From the NCBI RefSeq assembly GCF_932276165.1, contig NC_063994.1, positions 1,364,001-1,428,000 on the forward strand: DNA of 64,000 nt. Reading direction: 5' to 3'. The notes under the pieces are model-generated. The model was not told the DNA's origin, made no database searches, and saw only the letters and a list, made by a program, of their open reading frames with translations. This document shows, piece by piece, positions 1-12,700 of the stretch (its first letter is position 1; every line of letters starts with the position of its first letter). A program made the translations under genes and the position numbers. The DNA is from Plutella xylostella. Lineage: Eukaryota; Arthropoda; Insecta; Lepidoptera; Plutellidae.

Positions 1-774
1 AAATGGGCACGCGGTCATGTCTTACTAACTGTTAAATAAAAGGTTGCAAGTTAATTATCTTATTCACCTTTGATCATTAAAGGATAGTATATGGTAAATA
101 ATATAGCTACCTTTTCTTAATTAATATCATGGATTGACCGGCCCATAGATCTTGAGTACAGTTTAAAGGGGTAAGGTAAACAAAGTACCGTGATACCGTC
201 AAATTTTCGTTCGTAACCTTTAATATAATACTATCAATACCCCGTGTATAGTGCGACAAACTTATCTGTTCCGGTGACAGTTAGCTAAATTGGTCCATAT
301 CTCATTATTTACTAATAACTTATACATTGATATAGATTAGATGGGTTTATTAAAACCGCAAAGGTAAATTACCATTACGGGAAACTTAACATCTTAAAGA
401 ATAAAGAAATATTAGACATTTACGTGAGCTCTCACCGGAACAGATAAGTTTGTGGCATTGTAGCGGGTTTTACCTTACTTTATACTTTATAACCATATTC
501 CAAGATTACCCAAACTATATTTTTCCTGTACCTAAGTACAAATAAATAAAAAATCCTCTTCTTTGTTTCAGATAACAACATCAGCAGCACAGACTAACAA
601 AACGAGACACCAAAACCTCTTCTCTCAACCTCAAACGCGCAATGTCACTCGGGCTTGCTTGACGCGTCGTCGCTTCACCGTCCAATAAAATAACCTATCA
701 AACAAAATAACTTTAATCAAAATATGCGGATAGCTACAACACTTTGTTAACAAATAACTAGTTGTTTTACAGTC
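1..774. other. 5' flank of the GH27 gene
   Basis: AT-rich flank upstream of the GH27 start codon. It contains one MITE (249-460). Around 555-640 there is a pyrimidine-rich tract ending in TTTCAG, followed by CA-rich sequence. This could be an acceptor for a 5' UTR exon, but no upstream donor could be fixed. No convincing TATA box was found, so the transcription start is unknown. Confidence 0.4.
249..460. mobile_element. MITE family 1 (TA target), copy 1
   Basis: A 212-bp element with terminal inverted repeats of about 28 bp: TAGTGCGACAAACTTATC on the left, and the complement reading into GATAAGTTTGTGGCA on the right. It is flanked by TA dinucleotides. A second copy lies at 34366-34578. There is no coding capacity. 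TA flanks and short TIRs suggest mobilisation by a Tc1/mariner-type transposase. Confidence 0.75.
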
Positions 775-3700
775 ATGGTGTCGTTGAGTGTGTGTGTGTT
801 GTGGACAGTGTTGGTGGGCGGTGTGTGGGGGTTGGACAATGGGCTGGCGTTAACCCCGCCGATGGGGTGGCTAGCGTGGGAGCGGTTTCGGTGCAATACG
901 GATTGCAAGAATGACCCTGAGAACTGTATAAGGTTAGTGTCTTTCTGACCACTAAGTTACTTATTTGTTATCATTATCATTTATTTAGAAACTAGCTGTA
1001 CCCGCGCGCTTCGCTTCGCCTTAAAAAGTTTTCCCGTGGGAATTCCGGGATAAAAAGTAGCCTATGTTCTTTCCCAGGGTCTAGACCGTATGTATACCAA
1101 ATTTCATTCAAATCCGTTCAGTAGTTTTGGCGTGAAAGAGTAACAGACAGACAGACAGACAGACACAGTTACTTTCGCATTTATAATATTAGTTAGGATT
1201 AGGATTAGTTAGGATTAGGATTAGGATAAACTACACGACCCTTCTATGTACAGTCGACTGAATAAATCTCTACACTTTCCTATACCTGGTATTAACCGTT
1301 TATGACTGAAGTTTGGTTTATGTTTAGATAAGGCACTGTACACAATTTATTATGGAGACGATTCCATGGGATCGCCTTGCGTTGACCTAGAAGTCCTAGA
1401 AGCTATCTAGCTCTGTATTCTAGAGGTCTAGAGGTATATCTATCGACTATAAACGACTATGAAAGCATGCAAATTTTTAAGTGAATCAGATATTGACATG
1501 GCCTAGTTTTTATCTCTGTGCCTAGTTTTTGCTCTGCCTGATTTCACCCAAATTTGTTCAGCCATTAGCGCCAATTAACAGTTGGACACGTTTCGCATTG
1601 TTTTACAGACATTAAAAACAAAAACTTACTTTCGTTTTTCTCCATGATTTATTTAAATGTTCAGTATGAATCGTACACAAAAATATTACTCCCGAGGTCC
1701 TGAGACTTATTTCCAAAGTAGAACTACAATAATTTCTGAATCCCCCAGTCCAAAGGCCTGTGATGGGCCACGCTCCGCCACTACTTATACCAATATCCCC
1801 TGTTCACAATGGGGACGGCGAGCAGTGGGCCAGCATGGGACCATAACCTCGAATAACCCCTTAAGGCTCAAGTACACAATGGACCAATGCATGCAAGGGG
1901 GTAATGGTACCTATATGATGGATTATTATTATTATTAATGGGTAGGTACGCAATCGGGGAGTTGTCGGTTTTTGGGCACACTTCAAAGGAATCGTGGCGT
2001 AGCGTGGCCTAGGGTGTTCACACAGTGGACCATTGTACAATTTTTTGTATTAAATACATAAATATACGTCCATCGTAAGTGGTTTGTCAGGCAGCAATGA
2101 GCCATGTGCCATTGTGTGAACACCAAGTAATCGTGGCCTACAGTTGTACAAATCAAATCAAAGCGTGGCCCATCACAGGCCATCGAGTACTTGAGCCATT
2201 ATAAGTATTTTATTATATTCTAACCCCCGTTCACCCCGCAGCGACCGTCTCTTCCGCACCATGACGGACATCCTGGTGTCCGAAGGCTACGCGGCCGCCG
2301 GCTACGAATACATCAACGTGGACGACTGCTGGCCGGAGCGCGAGCGCGACGCGCGCGGGGCGTTGGTGCCCGACCGCGAGCGCTTCCCGCACGGCATGAA
2401 GAGCTTGTCCGACTATGTGAGTGTTGCTTTGTTTTATGGGCGCCTGGTAGTTTTTAAACCGTTACTGTAGGTAGCGACACGACTTATTTGAGTGTTCCTT
2501 TGTTTTTGTTACCCTGGTAGTTTATAACCGTTAAAAAAAGTCAAGATTTAATGCTGTATGGAGTTTTGGAGCGCATTTATCGTTAGGTGGCGACACGATG
2601 GCATAGATACAGCGTTTATATGCGCTACTACTCGAACGGTGTAAGAAATCGCATGCTTTATTTATAGCATACTATACGGCTAAGGCTGCGTTCCCGGTAG
2701 GAAAACTGTTCGTCTTTTACTAGATGCGCATAACTAGCCAACTGTGGATAATAGGCATCCTAAAGGTACTGGTACGGTATGGAGCGCGTTTATCGGTAGC
2801 TTAAATTCGTTACTACTCGAACGGTGGTCTAATAAATCCCACCATGGCGGACATCCTGGTGTCCGAGGGCTACGCGGCCGCCGGCTACGAGTACATCAAC
2901 GTGGACGACTGCTGGCCGGAGCGCGAGCGCGACGCGCGCGGGGCGCTGGTGCCCGACCGCGAGCGCTTCCCGCACGGCATGAAGAGCTTGTCCGACTATG
3001 TGAGTGCTCCTTTGTTTTATGTGCGCCTGGTAGTTTGTAAAGCGTTTCTGAGGGCAAGATTGCGCATGAAGCGCTTTTTCGGTAGGTGGCGACTCGAATT
3101 ATGTAAGGGTTCCTTTGTTTTCTGATACCCTGGTAGTTTATAACCGTTAGAGATGGCAAGATCTAGCACTTTATATGGTTTTGGAGCGCGTTTATCGGTA
3201 GAAAGCGACATGGCTGATGATATACAGCGATTATATTCGTTACTAACCGAACGGTAAGAAACCGCCCCATGACGGACATCCTGGTGTCCGAGGGCTACGC
3301 GGCCGCCGGCTACGAGTACATCAACGTGGACGACTGCTGGCCGGAGCGCGAGCGCGACGCGCGCGGGGCGCTGGTGCCCGACCGCGAGCGCTTCCCGCAC
3401 GGCATGAAGAGCCTGTCCGACTATGTGAGTGCTGCTTTGTTTTATGAGCGCCTGGTAGTTTTTAAGCGGTACTTAGGGCAAGATTTGATATTGTGGGGTT
3501 TTGGAGCGCGGTTCCCGCACGGGATGAAAAGCTTGTCCGATTACGAGAGTAATCCTTTGTTTACTGACGGCGCTGGTTTTTAAGGTCACAGCACATAAAG
3601 CGTAACGTAAACGGATAGCCATTATACTTTTCTGTCGCGGCCACGCGAACGCCTGTTTGATAGAAGAAAATAAAGGCGATTCCTGCAAGGGATGAAGAGC

Positions 3701-6700
3701 TTGTCCGATTGTGTGTGTGTGTGATCATCTTCTGTGTGTCTGGAGTAAAAGGAGCCAACTAGAAAAACACATCTTTTCAGGAGAGCCAAAAGAGAAAATT
3801 TATTAGCACAAAAAAAACTCTTAGGCCCTGTTCCACAATGTCTGGTTAGTGGCTACTTGTGAGATAAAATACAAGCTGTCACTCTCTGTTATTATATTTT
3901 TGACAGTGACAGCATGTATTTTATCTTACAAGTAGCCACTAACCAGACATTGTGGAACAGGGCCTTAAAGTAGTTGAGGTATTGTAATTAAAATTAAACC
4001 AATGTGTGTTTCTATCTTTATTCTATTGTCTGTGGGGGTGTAACTCAGTCGGTGAACAGTTTGTCTACTGGGGACGGAGCAATAGTCAACGGTCTTTGCA
4101 TACCTCTTTCAAATTTTATGTTTATGTTAATCTTACAAAAATCGACTGCTAATACTAGACAATTTATGTATTTTTTTTTATTTTCACATTTTATACGTCC
4201 GGTTTTTATCCATACCTATCAGAATCAATTTACATTATTCAAATGTGTGACATTCCACAAAGATATCAACTTTACTTTGCATAATCAATTGACCATAAAA
4301 GTACCTTATGAAATGATCAATACTGCATAGATGCGTCTTCTTAATAAAAAAAATAAGTCAAAAAATCATTATTCAGTGTCTAACAATAACAAAATATATT
4401 GCAAAAAGTAGGTATAGGTATACAATGAAAACTAAACAAACGTAAATTTGTATGGCGCGGGAGTTACCATACTATAATTCGCATTTTTGGTTAGGGCTTT
4501 CTTACTTATTAACAAAGGTGGCTTTAAAAAAACAGAGATTACTTTTCAATTTAAAAAATAAATCATCCTTATCGGTCCATTTATTAATGGTCAATATTTA
4601 GATTGAGTTCGCTATAACTAGGTAGGTTAAAAAAATTGTGTTATACAAGGTTAGGTTATGTATGAAATAACATAAATAAAATATGAAGTAACAAAAGTTT
4701 AAAGGCAGAGTTTGGTCAGTTAATTAAATGATTATCTATCCAATTTATATTATCTATTATCTGGTAGACAATTAATTACTATTTAATTGCTCTCATTATT
4801 ATGCTGATGACGCGGGCAGCAAGGATATACATGAACAATTACTTATTATGAGGATTAGATCTTCTTCCGTCTTCAGACTTTACACGCCACCGGTTTATAC
4901 ATAAAGTGTAAATTGAAAATTATCTTGAGATGATTCTGATAACTACAGAACTATCCTTAATCCTTAGTATAAGTTTTATAATAATTATTATACAGGGTGA
5001 GTCTTTCATAGGTGCACATCCGGGAGTATGTCACAGAGCTTTTCATTCTGAACAACTTTTGTTATGATAATCTTGGGATATTCCCGAAAAAAAAAATCTA
5101 CTCCCCATACCCCACACAGCGTCACGTAAACAACCAATTTTGTATCATACTTCCGGATATATGCACCTATGAAAGACACACCTTGTATACCATTGGTTAC
5201 CACAAAAAAGTTTCCTAGTTAGACCTGCTAAACATGATCTTAATAAATTTGGTGAGGCAAATACGGTTATCAATAGATTTTATACTTACATAAAAAATAA
5301 TAAAAAATGCTTAAAAATACATAAATATGAGCCACTCGTAATTCTGACGCCGGCGTAAAATGCCTAGTCCACATTACATCACGTGTTACCGCACTGAAGA
5401 AAATGAACTATTCACTTAATTGTATTGTATTTACTCTTTCTTAATGATAATTACCCACACAGCCAGTGGACCGGGCCAGGTAATAACCTACGTTTGTTTA
5501 GTCAGTGGCATCGTCAATGAATTATTGTAATTATTAGTGTCTACTTATATGATTATAGAGACTTAATTAGATTATAAATTTAAAAATAAGATGCTGTTTT
5601 GGCATGATTAAGATTATCGATCAAGATAATAAAAAGCGAGGGCGAGTAATAAAAAGTTAAGGTCTCATTTTTGCTTGGCATTTGCGCATTTGTAAGGAGA
5701 TAATTAACTAACTTAAGAGGAGAGTATAGCACTTGTTCGTCCATACAAAAAGAGAAAACGTTTTACTACCTCTAAATATTATCCAATCTCCATGATTTTT
5801 TTGTATGTTATTGACACAAGGAATAACTAGGTTTATATGTAGCTTTTTCTTTTTTCGATATTGTTTATAGATTCAAATTTATAGGCACCTCAAATAACGT
5901 AATTTTTGTGTGTTTAATCAAGCCGTTCGTTGAACAATAACAATGTATTTTTAAAAAAAAAGCGAAACCTATAAACCTAGAATACAGGGTGTTGCAAAAA
6001 GGGTATACTAAGCCGAAACCTACATGTGCAGCATGATATATCTAAGCCTGAAACTGAAATCAGAATTTGAAAATTCGCGAAAAAAAAAATCATTTTCCAT
6101 AGAAACTTTGTTGGTAAGTCGTGACTTTTTACTATGGAAAAATATATATTTTTTTCGCGAATTTTCAAATTCTGATTTCAGATTCGGGCTTAGATATCAT
6201 GCTGCACATGTAGGTTTCGGCTTAGTATACCAATTTTGCAACACCCTGTATATTATGCTGAAGCGATTGACACAAAAATCTAAGAGATTGCTTAATATTT
6301 AGTTAGTGTAAAACGTTTTCTCCCGAAACCAGAATTTCATTAAGAAAAATACCTATTGTCAGTCGCGTGCTGCAGTGCATCTCTATCGCACCCGTGCCTG
6401 GGGCATGAGAGCGCAAGCGATAAGAAATATTTTCCTAAATACCTATTTCGCTAGAATCGCGAAGGTATACTCTCCTCTTAAAAATTTAATATGAAACATA
6501 AATAGATAGAGTTCTCTTTTTTGTACGAGTACACCAAAAATAATACCTATGTATTAAAAATTAAGAAAACAAGCCATTGGAACTTCTATATTTACGTATA
6601 AAAAACAAAAATATTCATGGTGCATAAATATTAGGCATAATTCTTTCTTCATCATTATTATACAGTTAAAAAAATTGCAAAAACAAACATATAGATTTAA

Positions 6701-9700
6701 TTACAGTTCTTAAATACATAAGCGTGATCAAAACAATATTAGTTTATCATGTATGATGAATCGCCTTATGTATTATACACCCAGCCTATTAGAAGATCTT
6801 TCATCAAGTTCATTATGATGTGCTTGTATCATTCGTACATAAATACATATACAATACGTGTTACATAAACATTAATCTCATGTAAGACTACATAATAGGT
6901 AAGTATAGTACTTTTTATTGTTTAGTATATTTTGCTCGATTTAAGGTAGCCCACCCTCGTCTCATATCCTGTCAGTTTCAATAGATTAAAAAATACTATA
7001 AAAAATATATAAAAATATATAAAAAATATATAATATATATAAAAAAAAAATTTTAACTTAAACTTGGCTTCAATATCTTAAATACCGTGAGCTTCAATCC
7101 GCCTTAAAATGTTTCCCTTGAAGGACTTCCAAGAACGATACGTCACTTAATCGCAGGAGAATCAACTGTTGATGAACCTTTCAGAATCTGTCAATCTAGT
7201 ATCTGAAATAAAAAAAAAGACTTTACATTTTGTGCCAACCGTACACATCAATCAGCCTACATCACTGTGACCGCAGCTCAATTTGACATGAGGTTTCCGC
7301 CGCGGCGGCTGAACCACGGTTAGTTTAACTTAATTCTAGCTGTGCAAATAACAAATAACTAAACACTTTTGTGTGAATATAAAAATAATACAGTGAACAT
7401 TCCATTATACATATAGAGTACCAATGTAGTGTCAAATTAATGCATTTTTTTATACATAAGTATTCTAAATATAATTTTAACTTTCATACTTTATCATCCA
7501 AACTAAGATAATGGAAAGCTAAAATATTCAGGTTTTACCTACCTACCTATTATAGGTACATTTTTTTTCAATGTCTTGATAAAATTTAAGACCTGTCAGG
7601 TGGCGCACAGATAAAACGCCACCCTGTAAATAATGCAACAACTTACCAAGTTTAAACCACAAGGCGCCACATTAGCTTGAGAAAGTGAAAACAGTAAAAG
7701 ATACTTTGTAAAGTTAGTTACTCTTATTTCACGTTGTGTTGTAAGACTTGCGTGTATTAAGCTTATACTAACAATATGCGAAGAAGATGGAGTGTCGGTG
7801 CAAAGAAACGTCTCGACAAATAACACACAGCTTCTACCACTGAGCACTTATTTTGACCTTATTCATCGGTACGTAAAATGGTTTGACAATAAACAAAATT
7901 CGGTATTTTTTTTGCTTTTTTTCTGTATGTGACACACCATCTAATTCGATTCTATTGTCAATCTAAGATATTAAGCAACTGAAGTACACACTGTAACAAC
8001 TTGAACTTATTCGACTACTTACACTAGACTGGTAGCTGTAATTATTTCAAAGAAAAATGCTTGTAATCCCAGTAACCGCTGAATACTTGTTCATATTAAA
8101 ACGATACGGTGTGAAGATCACGCGAGGCAGAGCCACACTTACGATATTCGCGTGTTATTGTTTTTTTTAAACGTTAGCTGCCGCTGCACGAGTTCGTTAT
8201 CGGCTTAAATAAACTTCACTATATCGCTATTCGGCATAAATACGCCTCTGTGTTTGGTGGAACGCGCAATAAACGAGTTTATTGACGTCAATAGCGAACC
8301 CGTGTAGCCGCAGTAACTTTTATCGTCATTTGTTATAAACTCGTATATTTCTAGGCATAGGACAGGAACACCGCTGCGAGTGTGAATGAGATGTTTTCAC
8401 GACACGACGTTGTATCGTGTTTATGTGTGTGGGAGCCCTAAGTTCGAGGTGCCCCGTGTGAATCGCCCAGTGTGCGGGCCCCGTTTCCCACGACTGACAA
8501 TAAATTCAGTGAAAGCGAAACTCTGACATAACAGCAATTTCTTTAACATTACGCTTTGTTATAAAAATTGAGCTAATCCGTCTAATAGCCTTTGTTGTCA
8601 AGTTGTTTGGCGCCGCTCACATGCGTCGTTGTATGTAGTAATAGGAATGGAGATTGTGTATGATGTATGACAATTGAAATAAATACGGCTAAGTTACTTC
8701 ATGATTACATGTCTGCTAAGCCATATTTCTTTGATCCAGATTTAAGCCGATTCATTTTTGAGGTTGAGGATTATACTTATAATGTAGGTACTTGCATAGC
8801 TTATAACTGTAACTAAAGAAACCTTCTCAAAACCAGCGTGAATGAATGTGTCAAATACTCCAGCATAGATGAAATACTTTTTTTAGGAACCTTTGCCCAG
8901 CAGTGGGACACTACACAGGCTAAATATAACTTACTAAGTACGTAGGTACTTTATGCACAAAGGTTTCACTCGAGAGAGCCAGGTGCAGGTACTTACACCC
9001 CCATAGAGAATAGATTAGAATAGTACCTACTTTACTTATAATTTGCAACATTTGATGTCTCATCATTTCACTCTACCGAATATGGTGGCAACAAAAAATT
9101 AAACACCTCACCTGTTATAAGAGCATTAATCATAGTAGCCAATGATCCGTACGGAGATACGTAACAGCTCTCAATAGATCATAACCATTTATGCCACATT
9201 GAGTGAGTATTTAAATCTTTAATAGATTTCAACACGAACGGTAATTGGAATTATGAGACTACGTTTTCTGAGTGAAGTTATGGAGGTGAGATACTTTGAA
9301 AGGTCATCATCACGACCCATTACGTCCCCACTGCTGGGGCACGGGTCTCCTTCCAATGAAGGAAGGGTTTAGGCCTAGTCCACCACGCTGGCCAAGTGCG
9401 GGTTGGTGGACCCCAACACAAGCAAGCTTGTGCTGAGAGAGTTGTCGGGTAAGTGGGCAACCCCACTGTCAGATGTTTTCAAGCCGCCCAAAGGCCTCTG
9501 ACTAGGCTTAACGACTGCTGCCGAAGCAGCAACCGGGACCCACGGCTTAACGTGCCGTCCGAAGCACGGAAGCGTCCAGAAAAGCACCACTTGAAATTGG
9601 TCACCCATCCAATGGCTGACCGTGTCAGTTGTTGCTTAACCTCAGCGATCAGTTTCGATCACTGAGGCCCGCTTGACTACGGACGCTGCCACTTTGAAAG

Positions 9701-12700
9701 GTACTTAACGAAAATGAACCTTTAGGCCCTGTCCGCACCGCGAATATTTCGCTGCGCGACTCTTTTTTCGCAATTCTGTAACACATTGAATACTATAGAA
9801 GTATCCGCAAGTGCGGATTTTCGGACAGAGCCTGATAATACAAAACAAACATATACAAATTTTGAATATTTTTTTTCAAAAGTCAAAGTCAATTGTTTTT
9901 ATTCATCGTATAAAACGTCAATTTTTACAAACTACTCTCCGTTCGGATAAGGGCTCTTTCTTTTTTGGCAAGAAAATTCAGATATACTTATATGTATTTA
10001 GATAGCAGGGATAAATAATACTTATACTAAATGGCAACAACAAATATCATAGAAAGCCTCATTTGAACAAAACACAAGGCCGAACAAAATGACTTACAGT
10101 CACAATATTAAAAGTAATGTAATTACAAATGCAACATTAGGACGCACCTACGCGTTTCAGTTGATATTGTTAAAAACAAATCACGAACGCATTTATCAAG
10201 TGACTGATAACACGAATGATCTCGTGCTATTATGAGTTGCCGTTGCATCGCCAGTGCCCGACTCATATTTAACTGTCACTAGTTGACACGCGAGCAGTTG
10301 TCACATCATTTTCTTATTTCTTCCTCGTTTATTTTATTAGCCGCTGCATGTTGACAACCTGTGACAGTTAAACGTAAGTTTGTATTGTTGTAAAATTGTA
10401 TTAGATAGGTATAATTAAAAGTATTGGTAAATACTGTTATACTGCAGTATTATGCTTAGGTATAATTTGTTATTTTAAGAGCGTTGATGTTGTAAATAAA
10501 CACACTCATGTACAGAATATGAATCGTCAAAACCCATCATGTCCCCACTGCTGGGGCACGGGTCTCCTTCCATTGAAGGAAGGGTTTGGGCCTAGTCCAC
10601 CACGCTGGCATAGTGCGGGTTGGTGAACACACAAATAAGCGAGCTTGAGCCATACAATGAGTGACCGTGCCATGTGTTGCTTAACTTCAATGATCAGTAA
10701 CGATCACTGAAGCTAGTTCGACTACGGACGCAAAATATGAATGTTTCACAATATAAGCTATTTAGTGAGTGACTGACTCTATTATTTTAACGAATGCCAT
10801 AGAGACGTATCGCACGGACTACATATTAAGCTCACGACTAGTTGCGAAGCCCCTTTGTGGCATTATCAATATACGAGTAGACGAGTGACTGGGATCTGTT
10901 CACTTACTTTAATTTATGCATTGGGATCAAAGGTATTTAATAAATAAAAAATTCTACCACCGCTATGAATATAGAGAGATCTTGTCAGAATCAATAATGA
11001 TGATGAAAACATAATCAATTTATGGACCTCATTACTAGACATTCAGTAGTCTTGTTAATTATATTTATAATTTTGTGTCTTTTGTAATTTCATAATAAAT
11101 AGCTATAGAGGTGAATTAAATTAATATTTCGTGCGACAAACTTCTGTTTGCGATAGTCGCAAAAAGTAACCAATAAGTCCTCGTTTTGATATAAAATTCA
11201 TGCTAAGAGGTCTGAAACCCCGTGACTTGTAGCGCGTACTCTGTGGTGTTACAACACTGTCGGTCTATTCCAAGCCGTATTCGGGACAATCATGATTGTT
11301 ACTCCATAGTGAACGGGACACCCTATTTATGAGCCATTGGACATTGGATATTTTAGTTAGTTTAGCAAACATGTAGGTCAACATACTTATATAGGTACTT
11401 ACTTAAATATTTTTTTACAAAAAAGAAGCTACCAAACCCAAAATGGTGATCGTAGCTCCTAGCTAGCAAATTGCCCATAGATGGATGCTACTGCGCTTTT
11501 TGCTACTCTTAAAAAACGACTGTACAATACTATCATGGCATAACATTTATACAGGCTATTTTTCTCCCTGAATTTCCACGGGAAACCTTTCTATCATAAT
11601 AAAAATGTATTCCTTTCCGGAATTTTACTCTACCCTAGCTAAGAGGCAGCCATACCTATCGGATGGTATAGTCAGTGAGTACCTCCTTAAAGGGCTAAAG
11701 GGCAAGAGTTGAGCCTCCAGGCTGCGTGTCGCAACTGAGACACAAACGATCGCACTCCGCCGGGCTCACTGAATTACGTTTGTGTTTCGTGTACAGTGAG
11801 CAAAAAAGATGCATAAACCCCAGCGCAAATAGAATAAGCGTCATTGGTGAAATACACTCACGACCTCCCGAGAGTCCCGAGCAATAGTAGTTACAAATTA
11901 CTCCTAAACAGAAAAGATTTCTCTGCAATACTTAATGAAATTCATTTAAAATTTCAGTGGAATAAAATTTGTTAGTTGGTATACGACATACCCACAACCT
12001 TTAACGATTATAGTTGAAATAGGTCGTATAGGTAGTCAGTGACTTTAAGTGTTTGCAGTAGTTTGCACTAGAGTGCGGTTATTATCTCTTTGGTTGCCTA
12101 TACTTACACTGTCCTATTTCGATCCATGCGTTGCGAAATTGATTCAATTGGATTCGTAGTGTAGAGTAATCGAGATGGTAATATAAATCGATATTCTGTT
12201 AGTTGGATTACATAGATGTACTTTATGTCTGCGCAGAATCGCAAAATTCGATACTCAACCTATAGATGATGTATACTCAGTATACTTGCAGAATGTTGCA
12301 GAAACGGGTGTCTCAGAGGCTCAACAACTTTTGTTCTAAAGTTTGGAACCTTAGGAAGTTAGCGAAAAAAAAAACAAAGTTAAAAGTCTCGTGATTAGTC
12401 ATGAGTCGCGTGATTTTTTTTACGAATTTTAAAAAGTCGTAGAACAAAAGTTGTTTAAAGACCACCTGAGGCAACCCCTTTCGGCTTAGCGTATCGCTTT
12501 TGGAACAATCTGTTAAGGAAATGTGTTAAAGTAGGTAACTAACCTAACTATAAATTTGAATGCGAATTGAATAACGTAAGTAATTGATGTTAATAATGGC
12601 TGGATTGTCCCGAAAACTCTGTTTCGATTTCCAACAATGGCCGATTCTCTGGATGTTGTATGTAGCGTTGGAACTATGAATATTATACATTTACTAATAT

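Noticed and set aside
1191..1225. TTAGG-like repeats suggesting an interstitial insect telomere
   Set aside because: The units are mostly TTAGGA hexamers with interruptions and directly extend the 3' end of an interspersed repeat whose other copy also ends GTTAGGATT. This is a retroelement-type tail, not telomeric TTAGG pentamers.
5977..6302. Overlapping open frames at the family 3 MITE
   Set aside because: They are produced by the palindromic arms of the MITE read on both strands.
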